From NCBI GenBank assembly GCA_035403085.1, contig DAONEM010000024.1, forward strand, positions 1 through 31,487: DNA of 31,487 bases. The letters run 5' to 3'. A program made the translations under genes and the position numbers. The notes beneath the pieces are model-generated. The model saw nothing but the letters and a program-made list of their open reading frames with translations, had not been told where the DNA came from and did not search any database. The stretch is from JAMOAD01 sp023621955 (lineage in GTDB: Bacteria > Acidobacteriota > Aminicenantia > JAMOAD01). Positions 6,811 through 14,748 of the stretch are shown here, piece by piece (position 1 is the first letter of the stretch; the number at the start of each line of letters is the position of its first letter).

Positions 6811-7902
6811 ATGAGGATAAACGTTTACGGGAACCCCGAACTCTTCGAGAATGTGAAGCCCTGGAGCCGGAAGAACGGTTTTGAGGTGGTTCTTCTGGAA
6901 TCTTCAACCCCCTGCCGTGACGGAGACCTCTCCCTTCTCCCGTCGGATCTCTTCATGGAGATGCGGCAACAGATCGGTCCCCGTTCACTGGTCCTTCTCT
7001 ACCAACGTGAAGAACCCTTGAGGGAGTTGCTTCCCCTCCTGAGAGAGGGCGCCCTGGATCTCATCCCCGCCGATGCCTCCTGTGGCGAGGTCGGAACGAT
7101 CCTCGATCACGCCTTGGAGGTCTCCCGGCTTATCCGGGAAAAGGAGGGGGCGGACCCTCTGGCGTCTCTGCAGGAGGTCGCCGCGGAGATGGTCGATTCC
7201 TACTCCGTCGATCAGACACTGCTGAAGTCTCTCCAGGCCCTGAAACGGTTCGGAGGTTTCTCACGCCTCTACATCTCCCTGATCCGTGAGGGGGTGGAGT
7301 ACCCGGTGGCCTCTCTGGGGATTCCCTTGCAGGAGATTCGGGAAGGGTTGGAGAAGACGAAGGACCAGCCTTGGATTCGGGATTTCCAAGAGGGAAGCGG
7401 AATCGTTCGCCTCACCGCCCGCACCCACACTCCTCTCCACCGCAAGGGGTGCTTCAAGCTTCCCCTCCGTTTCAAGGAGAAAACCATCGGCGTCCTTACC
7501 GTCGACAACGGGGTTAAACCGCTCCCCCGAAGGGTCTCCCCAGGGTTCCTCTCCCTCGCCTCCCTCCTGATCTCCCTCTACCTCGAGAACGTCCGAAACT
7601 CTCTGGAGAGCTGGAAGGCTAAGGAGCAGATTCGCAGGAGAGAGCAGGACCTCTTCATGGAGCGACTCGCCGACAGCCTCAACCACGAGATCAACAACCC
7701 TCTGGCCATCGCCTACCTGAACCTGGAATCTCTCAGGGACAAGATGGAAGAGCCGCGGAGGGCCGCCAAGAATCTCAACAACATTCAGGTCTCCCTGGAA
7801 CGGATCAAAGGCCTCATGGAGAACCTCAACAAACTCCGCTCCGAGAAGTTTCGCAGGCGGATGGTCCAGGTAGGGGAGTTCGACTTCTCCTATGAGGTCT
7901 AA
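6811..7902 (+). CDS. GAF-HisKA protein without an ATPase domain
   Basis: A 363-residue cytoplasmic signalling protein. The first 110 residues resemble a degenerate receiver-type fold (for example LVLLYQREEPLRELLPLLREGALDLIPADAS) without obvious acidic phosphorylation residues. Residues about 120-260 look like a GAF sensory domain, ending in KTIGVLTVDNG and a helical linker. Residues 275-345 are a HisKA dimerisation domain with a textbook H-box, DSLNHEINNPLA, phosphoacceptor His292. The protein then stops 20 residues later: the N, G1 and G2 boxes of the HATPase_c domain are absent. There is no sign of a frameshift, because the next gene, with its own signal peptide, starts inside its end. GGAGG lies 7 nt before the ATG. 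It could be a phosphotransfer intermediate (compare Spo0B) or a dimeric partner for a separate ATPase. Confidence 0.75.
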   Translation: MRINVYGNPELFENVKPWSRKNGFEVVLLESSTPCRDGDLSLLPSDLFMEMRQQIGPRSLVLLYQREEPLRELLPLLREGALDLIPADASCGEVGTILDHALEVSRLIREKEGADPLASLQEVAAEMVDSYSVDQTLLKSLQALKRFGGFSRLYISLIREGVEYPVASLGIPLQEIREGLEKTKDQPWIRDFQEGSGIVRLTARTHTPLHRKGCFKLPLRFKEKTIGVLTVDNGVKPLPRRVSPGFLSLASLLISLYLENVRNSLESWKAKEQIRRREQDLFMERLADSLNHEINNPLAIAYLNLESLRDKMEEPRRAAKNLNNIQVSLERIKGLMENLNKLRSEKFRRRMVQVGEFDFSYEV

Positions 7903-9787
7903 GAGGCTTCTCTCCCTCCTCCTACTCGTCCCCATACTGCTTCTGGCGGTCTCCACGGATCCCCTGAGGGAGGCGAAAGCCCTCTACGCCAAAGGGGAGT
8001 GGACCAAGGCGGCGGAAACACTGCTCCGATGGCGTGCCTCCTCCCCCGGAGAGTACGGGAAGAGCGAAGAGGGGGACCTTCTCCTGGGGAAGGCTTACCT
8101 GAAGGGAGGTGAGAGGGCCGAGGAGGGGGCGGCTCTTCTGGAAGGGATCTACCGCAAGAAGGGAGTCTTTGCCGATCCGGAGCCCCTCTTTCTCCTCTAC
8201 CGGCACTACCAGGGGAACAACGAGTCTCAGGGAAGATTCTACCTCAAGGCGGCCTTTAACCTCTTTCCAGGGGATCCCGCGGTCTTGGCGGAGAAGTTGC
8301 GGTTCTCGGACTCCCTTATCGAAGAGAACGGAGACTGGAGCCAGGCTCTCTTCTACCTTGTGGACCTCCAAAACCGCGGTTGGGAACGCTCCCATCCGGA
8401 AATTCTCCTGGCTTTCGGGAAGGCTTACGCCCTCAAGAGGAGCTACCCCCTGGCGGCCCAGTACTTCGCCCTCTTCTTCCGGAGGGTCCCCTCCCTCAAG
8501 GCTCCTCGCGCCATGGACCTCTTCTTGGCCGGTTTGGCGTTCTACCACACCGGGAGGAGGGAGCAGTCGGTTCCCCTCTTCGTCCGTTTCTTCAACGTCT
8601 TTCCCGACCATCCCCGGGCCTCGGAGGCCTTGATCCTTGCCGGAGCAGGTTTCTACGGGATGGGTAAGTACAAGATGGCCGCCCTCTTCTTCTCCACCCA
8701 AATGTCGCACTTTCCGAAGGACCCCTTCGCCTCCGAGGCGAAGCTCGGCCTGGCGGATTCCCTCTCCCATCTCTCCCTGGAAGAGAGGAACGAGCTTCCC
8801 CTTCCCTACTTCCTCAAAGAGGGGAAGGCTCTCTACCGTTCCATCCTGAAGGAGAGCACCAGTATCGGGGAGAAGCATAAGGCCTACGGAAGGATTCTGG
8901 ACGTCGCTTTCGGCGAAGGCGCTCTGGCCGGGCCTTTAAAAGAGTACTTCCAATTCCTCAAGGCCAAGGGGGTCGACCCGGAGGGGGAGGTCCTCTACAG
9001 GCAGAACATCGACCGTCTCATCGAGAGGGGAGGGGATGACCTGAAACGTTACTTCTCCTCTGTCGGAGGGGATACCCGTTTCCTCTCCTCCGCCCAGAGG
9101 GAGCGGATGAAGGAGGCCTTCCGGACCATGGGGGAGAGCGGTTTCGAGAGTATGCTGGTCTCCGCGGACCTTGAGAGGGAGAAGAACCCGACCAAGAGGA
9201 AAGAACTGAGGAGGAGGCTTATGGAGATCGCCTTCTCGAGCGGCGACAAAGCCTTGCTGGAGAAACGGGCCCAGGAGTTTCAGAGGGAGTTTCCCCGGGA
9301 ACCCCTTCCCGTGGCCGTGAAGAGGGAGAGGCAGAAGAGCCTTCTAAGAGAGGGGAAGAAGGAGCAACTGCTGGCTATGCTTCTGGCCGATCGGAGCTCC
9401 TATGTTGGAACCCCCTGGGAGAAGGAGAACGAACTCCTCCTCTTCCGCCTGCAGGTTGAAGCCTCCCGCTGGAAAGATGTTCTCCAAACCTTCGGCCTTC
9501 TGGAAAAGAGGAAGGACCTGAGCCGGGAGGAGAGGCAAAGTCTTCTGGTTCCGGTTGTGACGGCTCTTCTGAAGGTTGGAGAGAGGGGGAGGGCGGAAAA
9601 GTACCTTCAAGAGGCCTTGCGGGGCCCCTCGGACAAGAGGGATTGGGTTCTCTTCCAACTGGGAAGCCTCTTCGTCGAGAGGGGGGAGAAGGAGAAGGGA
9701 AGGGATTACTGGAACAGGCTCTCCCGGGAGTTCCCGGAGAGCTTCTGGAGCCGCCAGGCCCGTCTCGCACTGGAGAGCGGACTCTGA
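7892..9787 (+). CDS. Exported tetratricopeptide-repeat protein
   Basis: A 631-residue protein that starts with a signal peptide (MRSKRLLSLLLLVPILLLAVS) and is helical throughout. Units such as AKALYAKGEWTKAAETLL, GKAYLKGGERAEEGAALL, GLAFYHTGRREQSVPLFVRFFNVFPDHPRASEALILAGAGFYGMGKYKMAALFFSTQMSHFPKDPFASEAKLGLA and the C-terminal GSLFVERGEKEKGRDYWNRLSREFPESFWSRQARLAL are tetratricopeptide or sel1-like repeats. The arrangement resembles the superhelical ring of Slt70 or the YbgF/BamD type, but no lytic transglycosylase catalytic domain follows. It overlaps the end of the GAF-HisKA gene by 11 bp, so the two are coupled. It is probably a periplasmic scaffold; its partner is unknown. Confidence 0.8.
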   Translation: MRSKRLLSLLLLVPILLLAVSTDPLREAKALYAKGEWTKAAETLLRWRASSPGEYGKSEEGDLLLGKAYLKGGERAEEGAALLEGIYRKKGVFADPEPLFLLYRHYQGNNESQGRFYLKAAFNLFPGDPAVLAEKLRFSDSLIEENGDWSQALFYLVDLQNRGWERSHPEILLAFGKAYALKRSYPLAAQYFALFFRRVPSLKAPRAMDLFLAGLAFYHTGRREQSVPLFVRFFNVFPDHPRASEALILAGAGFYGMGKYKMAALFFSTQMSHFPKDPFASEAKLGLADSLSHLSLEERNELPLPYFLKEGKALYRSILKESTSIGEKHKAYGRILDVAFGEGALAGPLKEYFQFLKAKGVDPEGEVLYRQNIDRLIERGGDDLKRYFSSVGGDTRFLSSAQRERMKEAFRTMGESGFESMLVSADLEREKNPTKRKELRRRLMEIAFSSGDKALLEKRAQEFQREFPREPLPVAVKRERQKSLLREGKKEQLLAMLLADRSSYVGTPWEKENELLLFRLQVEASRWKDVLQTFGLLEKRKDLSREERQSLLVPVVTALLKVGERGRAEKYLQEALRGPSDKRDWVLFQLGSLFVERGEKEKGRDYWNRLSREFPESFWSRQARLALESGL

Positions 9788-9824
9788 TAGAAGCCGCTCC
9801 GGCTCTTGTTCCGCCCCCTCCGGC

Positions 9825-9853
9825 TTGAAGCCTCCCCGAAAAAGGGTTAAGAT
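9825..9853 (+). promoter_or_regulatory. Sigma70 promoter of gltX
   Basis: TTGAAG (9825-9830), 17 bp, TAAGAT (9848-9853). Transcription should begin near 9860, leaving a leader of about 16 nt that is dominated by the GAGGAGG ribosome binding site at 9865-9871. Confidence 0.7.
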
Positions 9854-9875
9854 TGACCCATATCGAGGAGGATCC

Positions 9876-11360
9876 ATGAGAGTCCGTTTCGCCCCCAGCC
9901 CTACCGGTTACGTTCACGTCGGAAACGTTCGTACCGCTCTCTTCAACTACCTGCTGGCCCGTCAGAGAGGTGGGCTCTTTCTGCTTCGGATCGAAGACAC
10001 CGATGTGGAGAGGTCCCGCAAGAGCTACGAAGAGGGGCTGATCGAAGACATGAAGTGGCTCGGCGTCAAGTGGGAAGAGGGCCCGGACATCGGCGGACCC
10101 CTGGGTCCCTACCGTCAGTCCGAGCGTTCGGAGCTTTACCGGGAGTATGTCGATCTTCTTCTGGAGAAGAAGATGGCTTACCACTGCTTCTGTACGCCAG
10201 AAACCCTGGAGCGGGAACGGGAGGAGGCCTTGGCCAAAGGGGAGACTCCCAGGTACTCCGGCCGTTGCCGGAACCTGACCCCTGAAGAGGTCCAGGAGAG
10301 GCTTGATCGGGGGGAGGAATCCGCCGTTCGCTTCAAGATGCCCGATGACAAGGATTTCCACTATCCCGACCTGGTGAGGGGAGACCTTCTCTTCGACCTC
10401 TCCCTCTTCGGAGATTTCGTCATCCTCCGTTCTAACGGACAACCCGCCTATAACTACGCCGTCGTCATCGACGACCACCTCATGGGCGTGACCGACGTGA
10501 TCCGTGGGGAAGACCACATATCCAACACTCCCAAGCAGATCAAACTCTACGAGGCCTTCGGATGGACGCCTCCCCGGTTCGGTCACCTGGCCCTCGTCCT
10601 GGGGCAAGACGGCTCACCCCTCTCCAAACGCCACGGAGCCACCTCTCTGAACCAGTTCCGAGCCCTCGGCTACCTGCCCGAAGCCTTGGTCAACTACCTG
10701 GCCCTCCTGGGTTGGGCCCCTCCGGAGGGGGAGGAGATCCTCAGCTGGGAGGAGTTGATCCGCCTCTTCGATATCTCCAAGGTCTCCAAGTCGGGAGCCA
10801 CCTTCGACTACCAGAAGCTGAACTGGATCAACCGTAAACACCTCAGCCAACTCCCTTCCGAACAGGTCCTCTCCCTGGCCCTTCCTTTCCTGGAAGAGGC
10901 GGAGTACATCGAAAAGGGGCGGAAGCTCTCACCGGACGAGCAAAAATGGCTTGTTCAGGCTGTGGAGATCGTCAAGGCCAACCTGGTTACCCTTGCGGAT
11001 CTCCCCAAAGAGCTGGAGCTCTTCTTCCAATACCGGCCCGACGAAGCCTTGCTTCCGGAGCTTCGAGAGGAGGCGGTCTCTCCTCTGTGGAACTTCTTAG
11101 AGGAGAAGTTCTCCGGAGACTCCCCCATAACGGCCCAGGAGTTTATCTCCTTCCTTCAGGAGGCCAAGGGGAAGGGGATCAAGGGGAAGGCCCTCTTCCA
11201 CCCCTTACGCGTGATTCTGACGGGGTGCGGTTCCGGGGTGGAGCTGGACAAACTGATCAACCTTCTCGGCGCCCCCGAGGCCTTCAACCTGGGGCTGAAG
11301 AGAAGACCGCTCCTTCTGAAGGAGAGAATCCAAGAGGCGAAGGGAAGAGCCGGAAGGTAG
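9876..11360 (+). CDS. gltX: Glutamyl-tRNA synthetase
   Basis: A 494-residue class I aminoacyl-tRNA synthetase that charges tRNA-Glu (and possibly tRNA-Gln, for later amidation). The Rossmann-fold start MRVRFAPSPTGYVHVGN contains the HIGH-type motif HVGN (14-17), and the KMSKS loop is present as SPLSKRHG (247-254), as is usual for GluRS. A zinc-type cluster is visible as Cys104, Cys106, Tyr127 and Cys131 (HCFCTPE ... RYSGRC). GEDHISNTPKQ (211-221) is another family signature. The in-frame reading extends upstream to 9576, but the ATG at 9876 is certain: GAGGAGG lies 4 nt before it, the promoter is at 9825-9853, and the family begins exactly here. The stop is 2 bp from the end of the convergent ferritin-like gene. 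Confidence 0.97.
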   Translation: MRVRFAPSPTGYVHVGNVRTALFNYLLARQRGGLFLLRIEDTDVERSRKSYEEGLIEDMKWLGVKWEEGPDIGGPLGPYRQSERSELYREYVDLLLEKKMAYHCFCTPETLEREREEALAKGETPRYSGRCRNLTPEEVQERLDRGEESAVRFKMPDDKDFHYPDLVRGDLLFDLSLFGDFVILRSNGQPAYNYAVVIDDHLMGVTDVIRGEDHISNTPKQIKLYEAFGWTPPRFGHLALVLGQDGSPLSKRHGATSLNQFRALGYLPEALVNYLALLGWAPPEGEEILSWEELIRLFDISKVSKSGATFDYQKLNWINRKHLSQLPSEQVLSLALPFLEEAEYIEKGRKLSPDEQKWLVQAVEIVKANLVTLADLPKELELFFQYRPDEALLPELREEAVSPLWNFLEEKFSGDSPITAQEFISFLQEAKGKGIKGKALFHPLRVILTGCGSGVELDKLINLLGAPEAFNLGLKRRPLLLKERIQEAKGRAGR

Positions 11361-11362
11361 TA

Positions 11363-11860
11363 TCACTCGCTCTGGAAGGAGAGTCCGAAGCGTACCGCCC
11401 GTGCCTTGATCTTCTCCACATGGCCTCTGTCGAAGCTGACCAGGGCGGTGAGGAGCCTCTGAACCTCCTGGGGCAATTCGAAGCGTTCCGACAGCAAGAG
11501 GGCGTGGCGTTCCACCAGAGAGGACTCCAAGGAGACGATCTCCTCGACGATCTCTTTGGGGAGGAAGGTCTCCCGCTTCTGTTGGAAGGAGAGGCGGGCC
11601 CTCTCCAAACGGTCGAAGAAGAGGGAAAAGTCCAACTCCTCCTGCTCTTCGTCGGTCCTTTCGGTGATCTCGAGAGAGCCCAAAAGCCTCCGGAGAGAAT
11701 CGACGTAACTTTCGTGACCTCTCTCCTCGTCGGCAAGATCGAGAAGGAAGAGGCAGAGTTCCGGGAAACGGCGGCGGGAGAGTTCGGCGAGCTCATCGTA
11801 GAGTTTGGCTGTTTCGCTCTCCAGCCTCTTCAGGTTCATGAGAAACAGTTGAATGTCCAT
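11363..11860 (-). CDS. Ferritin-like / rubrerythrin-type diiron protein
   Basis: A 165-residue four-helix protein of the ferritin-like superfamily. The likely diiron ligands are carried by LESETAKLYDELAE in helix 1, DLADEERGHESYVD (ExxH) in helix 2, SLVERHALLLSE in helix 3, and FDRGHVEKIKA in helix 4. It has no C-terminal rubredoxin domain, so it resembles a short rubrerythrin-like (erythrin) protein, and may act in peroxide detoxification or iron handling. The ATG at 11860 is preferred over a GTG at 11869, because AAGGAGA (11870-11876) is 9 nt before the ATG but directly abuts the GTG. It has its own promoter, divergent from comB. Confidence 0.72.
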   Translation of the reverse strand: MDIQLFLMNLKRLESETAKLYDELAELSRRRFPELCLFLLDLADEERGHESYVDSLRRLLGSLEITERTDEEQEELDFSLFFDRLERARLSFQQKRETFLPKEIVEEIVSLESSLVERHALLLSERFELPQEVQRLLTALVSFDRGHVEKIKARAVRFGLSFQSE

Positions 11861-11884
11861 GGACTTCACTCTCCTTGAGGGAAG

Positions 11885-11913
11885 AGTATAGGGGATAAAC
11901 CTTCTCAGGTCAA
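11885..11913 (-). promoter_or_regulatory. Sigma70 promoter of the ferritin-like gene
   Basis: Minus strand: TTGACC (11908-11913), 17 bp, TATACT (11885-11890). The predicted start near 11878 gives an 18-nt leader that starts just before the AAGGAGA ribosome binding site. Confidence 0.75.
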
Positions 11914-11939
11914 AAGGGCTGGTCTTCGGATGGCGACTC

Positions 11940-11948
11940 TGGTATATA
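11940..11948 (+). promoter_or_regulatory. Extended -10 promoter of comB
   Basis: TG (11940-11941), one base, TATATA (11943-11948). There is no good -35. The start of transcription would fall at or beside the A of the ATG at 11955, so the mRNA is probably leaderless. Confidence 0.5.
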
Positions 11949-11954
11949 GGGGGA

Positions 11955-12683
11955 ATGAAGAGAAACTTCTTCCTCTCCCCCTTCGCCGAAGCTTACCAGG
12001 AGGAGCGGTTTATCGGATCCCGCGTCTTGGTCGTCGACATCTTCAGGGCGACGACGACCATGGTGAACCTGTTTCTGTTGGGTGTCGAGGAGATTCGGCT
12101 CCTTGCCGGACCCGAGGAAGGGGAGGCTTTCACCTCCCCGGAGTGGCTGAAGGTGGGTGAACGAGATTCGGTGAAGATTCCCGGCTTCGACGTCAACAAC
12201 TCCCCCCGGGAGATCTCCGCTCTCTTCATCGAAAGGGGTTCCCTTCCGGGAAGGGCGGCCATGGTGACCTCCAATGGGACTCGGGCCGCTTTGAGGGCCC
12301 GTCTGGGGGAGGCCCTCTTCGTGGCCTGCTTCAACAACCTCTCCTGTGTCCTGGACCGGCTTCTCCTCTACCCGGAGGAGGAGAATTGGTTCTTCGCCTT
12401 GGCCGGTGACGGCGGAAGACTCTCCCTGGAGGACTCACTCTTCGCGGGGGTCTTGATCGGAGAGGTCGAAAAGAGAGGCGTGAAAACGGTGCTCGACGAT
12501 GGGTCCCTCCTGGCCCGGGAGGCGGCGAAGACACCTCTGGGGTGGGAGGCTCTCCTGAGGGAGGGGGTCCACACCCAGGAGCTGGAGAACAAGGGATTCC
12601 GTGAGGATATCCTCATCGCCTTGCAGAGAGACCGTTGTCCACTTCTCCCCCGAATCGAGGGGAGAACCCTTCGGTTGACCTGA
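11955..12683 (+). CDS. comB: 2-phosphosulfolactate phosphatase family protein (ComB)
   Basis: A 242-residue ComB-family protein. In methanogens ComB removes phosphate from 2-phosphosulfolactate during coenzyme M synthesis; bacterial homologues are common and mostly untested. Family signatures in order are VDIFRATTT (27-35), GFDVNNSP (77-84), TSNGT (105-109), GDGGRLSLED (151-160) and EDI (217-219), which supply the acidic residues of the Mg2+ site. No comA (phosphosulfolactate synthase) or comC gene lies nearby, so the substrate in this organism is open. The promoter overlaps the region upstream of the divergent ferritin-like gene. The small -35 of the next gene is embedded in its last codons. 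Confidence 0.85.
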   Translation: MKRNFFLSPFAEAYQEERFIGSRVLVVDIFRATTTMVNLFLLGVEEIRLLAGPEEGEAFTSPEWLKVGERDSVKIPGFDVNNSPREISALFIERGSLPGRAAMVTSNGTRAALRARLGEALFVACFNNLSCVLDRLLLYPEEENWFFALAGDGGRLSLEDSLFAGVLIGEVEKRGVKTVLDDGSLLAREAAKTPLGWEALLREGVHTQELENKGFREDILIALQRDRCPLLPRIEGRTLRLT

Positions 12684-12703
12684 AGGGAGGGAGGGGATAG
12701 AAT
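12675..12703 (+). promoter_or_regulatory. Sigma70 promoter of the pseudopilin-like gene
   Basis: TTGACC (12675-12680, inside the last codons of comB), 17 bp, TAGAAT (12698-12703). The transcript would begin near 12710 with AGGTGAGAG, so the 9-nt leader consists of little more than the ribosome binding site. Confidence 0.7.
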
Positions 12704-12718
12704 CCCCTTAGGTGAGAG

Positions 12719-13138
12719 ATGAAGAGAGGGCTTTCTCTTTTCTTTTTGGTTGCGGCGGTGGGAGCGGCCGTCTTTTTCCTGGTTCGATCGGGAAGCCGGA
12801 GGGGTTTTGAGAAGAGCCTCAGCACAACCCTGGTGGGGCTGGAGAGGGCGGGGACCGCGGTGGAGATCTATACGGTGGATTGGGGCTTCTCCCCGAAGGT
12901 CCATGACGTCGATGTTCTGGCCGCCCTCCTCAAAGAGGCCTATGGGAGGGAGATTCCCCTTCAGGACGGCTGGGGAGGGAGACTCCTCTACCAACAGGGG
13001 CCGGGGGGGAGGGAGTACACCCTGCTCAGCTTCGGGCCGGACCGGAAACGGGAGACTCCTGACGACATCCGCTTTCAGAACGGTCTGCTCATCGTTAACC
13101 CGACGGCCCACGAAGGGTACGACAGGATCACCCCCTAA
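12719..13138 (+). CDS. Pseudopilin (GspG)-like C-terminal domain protein, membrane-anchored
   Basis: A 139-residue protein with one N-terminal hydrophobic helix (LSLFFLVAAVGAAVFFLV) and an extracytoplasmic domain. The end, DGWGGRLLYQQGPGGREYTLLSFGPDRKRETPDDIRF, closely matches the C-terminal part of the type II secretion major pseudopilin GspG (DxWGxPYxY...YxLxSxGPDG...DDI), including the residues that usually bind calcium. The N-terminus lacks the prepilin peptidase motif (G-F-T-L-I-E), so it is not a normal pilin precursor. No other secretion or pilus gene is nearby. It may be a stand-alone protein that has borrowed the T2SS-G fold. Its end overlaps the convergent helical-repeat gene by 11 bp. 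Confidence 0.65.
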   Translation: MKRGLSLFFLVAAVGAAVFFLVRSGSRRGFEKSLSTTLVGLERAGTAVEIYTVDWGFSPKVHDVDVLAALLKEAYGREIPLQDGWGGRLLYQQGPGGREYTLLSFGPDRKRETPDDIRFQNGLLIVNPTAHEGYDRITP

Positions 13139-13814
13139 GGGGTGAGAACCTCCGGAGAAGCTCCTTTACCCTCTCCTTCAGGGCCTGGGGGAGAGCGGCG
13201 TTACGGGAGAGTTCTTCGAGCTGGGCCCTGCTCAACCGCGAGAGAACCTCTTCCCCCGCCACACCTCTCTGTACCAGGAGGAAGAGCACCCGGGAACGGT
13301 TTCTCCACCTCGAATCCCCCAGGAGTCTGACCAGAAAGGAGCGGGGCAGATCTCTTCGTTGAAGGATCTGGATCAGGATGTCTTCCGTGATCCGGGGGTT
13401 GTTGAGGAGCTCGGCCAGGACGCTCCCATCCTCTTCCTTGGCCCTTCGAAAGAAGGCGGGGGGAACCAGGCGGGCGAGACTCTTTCGGGTTCCCAGGGGG
13501 ATGGTCTCGTAGTGTTGGAGAACCTGCTCCATGGTCATGGTTCTGGCCATGGGGGAGGCGGTGGGGGAGTGGGCGATTCTGGCCAGGTCCAGAGGGGAGA
13601 GGAGGGAGAGCTTCTTGAGAAGAAGGGGAGGGGTCATCCGAGGGTGGCAGAGCAAGAGGATGAGGAGGTTCTTGTCCGAGAGAACCAGGGGGTCGTCCAG
13701 GAGGGAGGAGATCTCCTCTGGGGTCAAGGCGGGGTCGGAGACGCGGCGGCGATAGGAGACACTCTCTCTTTCGGGAGTAAGGGCGGGGTCCTCTCCTCGG
13801 GAATCCTTGCTCAT
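13128..13814 (-). CDS. Helical-repeat protein with degenerate NPRxTxxxL repeats, unknown function
   Basis: A 228-residue, all-helical, non-exported protein. It contains degenerate repeats of the form (N/H)PRxTxxxLxxL: CHPRMTPPLLLKKL, NNPRITEDILIQIL, and a shifted GDSRWRNRSRVLFLLVQRGVAGEEVLSRLSRAQLEELSRN. This pattern resembles the leucine-rich-repeat-variant/HEAT-like proteins with NPRTPL repeats that I recall from Acidobacteriota, Deltaproteobacteria and related lineages, and which have no assigned function. It follows the CBS-HATPase gene by 7 bp in the same operon, which suggests a scaffold or partner for that signalling protein. The first 40 residues are low complexity and charged. Confidence 0.6.
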   Translation of the reverse strand: MSKDSRGEDPALTPERESVSYRRRVSDPALTPEEISSLLDDPLVLSDKNLLILLLCHPRMTPPLLLKKLSLLSPLDLARIAHSPTASPMARTMTMEQVLQHYETIPLGTRKSLARLVPPAFFRRAKEEDGSVLAELLNNPRITEDILIQILQRRDLPRSFLVRLLGDSRWRNRSRVLFLLVQRGVAGEEVLSRLSRAQLEELSRNAALPQALKERVKELLRRFSPLRG

Positions 13815-13821
13815 AGGGGCC

Positions 13822-14748
13822 TCAGGAGAGGAAGAAGATCATCTCCACCTGGGTGCCCACATTCTTCTCCGAGAGGATCACCAGCTTGTCGGAGAAGCGT
13901 TTCATGTTCGGGATTCCCATGCCCGCGCCGAAGCCAAGCTCTCGAACGTAGTCAGGGGCCGTGGAGTAGCCCTCTTTCATGGCCTTCTCAAGATCTTCGA
14001 TGCCGACGCCATTGTCGACAACCTGAACGATGATTCTGTCCTCGTGAATGAAGCAGTAGACGTCACCGCTTCCCTTGCTGTGGATGACCACGTTGGTTTC
14101 CGCCTCGTAGGTGACGATGCCGACCCTTCTGGTGATCTCCTGATCGATCCCTTTGTTGAGGAGGAACTGTTTGAGCAGGGCGGCGCCGGTTCCGGCGTTC
14201 TCGATGTCGTTGACAGCGATGGTGTAGTGAAACTCTGCCTCTTCGAACTTGAGGGTCTCCCCGGTGATGATGGAGAATTCGGTGTTGAGCGTGGAGGCCC
14301 GTTTCTTATCGTGAACGTAGAGGATGTTGAACTTCTCCAGAAGGCCGTTGAGGATATCTTCCCGGGAGATGATCCCCTTGAGGACCCCCCCGTCGTCCAC
14401 CACGGGGAAACGACCGTACTTGTAGGTCTCAAACTTCTCCACCACATCGCTCAGGGTGTCCTCTTCGTTGAGGCCGATCACCTCGGCGGTCATCATGTTG
14501 CGGACCGGTTCGCCGAGGCGGCGGAACTCGACGGCGACGATGATGTCTTCAATGCTGATGATGCCGATCAGGTGCTTTTCCTGGTCGACCACGGGGATTC
14601 CGGAGATCTTGTTGATCCTCATCAGCTCCTTGGCCAGAGAGATCTTCTTCTCCGGGGTCAGGACGATGACGTCCCTGGTCATGATGTGGGAGGCTTTGAT
14701 GTCTTGGAAGAGTTCGGCGTACTTGGAGAGTTTAAATTTGTTGCTCAT
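13822..14748 (-). CDS. CBS-pair plus HATPase (anti-sigma/RsbW-type) signalling protein
   Basis: A 308-residue cytoplasmic protein. Two CBS domains (about 20-75 and 83-140; SGIPVVDQEKHLIGIISIEDI and GRFPVVDDGGVLKGIISREDI) should bind an adenosine nucleotide. From about 172 to the end it is a GHKL ATPase of the RsbW/anti-sigma kinase type, with N-box YEAETNVVIHS (214-224), G1 DNGVGI (245-250) and G2 GFGAGMGIPNM (272-282). It should phosphorylate serine on an antagonist, or bind a regulator, in response to energy charge. The start at 14748 (AGAGGTG before ATG) is preferred to the GTG two codons upstream. It overlaps the end of the DRTGG gene by 17 bp. Similar CBS-ATPase and DRTGG pairs occur beside [FeFe]-hydrogenase clusters in Thermotogae and Clostridia; no hydrogenase is visible here. 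Confidence 0.85.
   Translation of the reverse strand: MSNKFKLSKYAELFQDIKASHIMTRDVIVLTPEKKISLAKELMRINKISGIPVVDQEKHLIGIISIEDIIVAVEFRRLGEPVRNMMTAEVIGLNEEDTLSDVVEKFETYKYGRFPVVDDGGVLKGIISREDILNGLLEKFNILYVHDKKRASTLNTEFSIITGETLKFEEAEFHYTIAVNDIENAGTGAALLKQFLLNKGIDQEITRRVGIVTYEAETNVVIHSKGSGDVYCFIHEDRIIVQVVDNGVGIEDLEKAMKEGYSTAPDYVRELGFGAGMGIPNMKRFSDKLVILSEKNVGTQVEMIFFLS

Noticed and set aside
9576..9875. N-terminal 100-residue extension of the gltX reading frame
   Set aside because: This is the open frame through the TPR gene's 3' end; the promoter, the ribosome binding site and the family start place the gltX start at 9876.
9375..10607. 410-codon minus-strand frame opposite the TPR gene and gltX
   Set aside because: Overlaps certain gltX coding and reads as compositionally biased shadow sequence.
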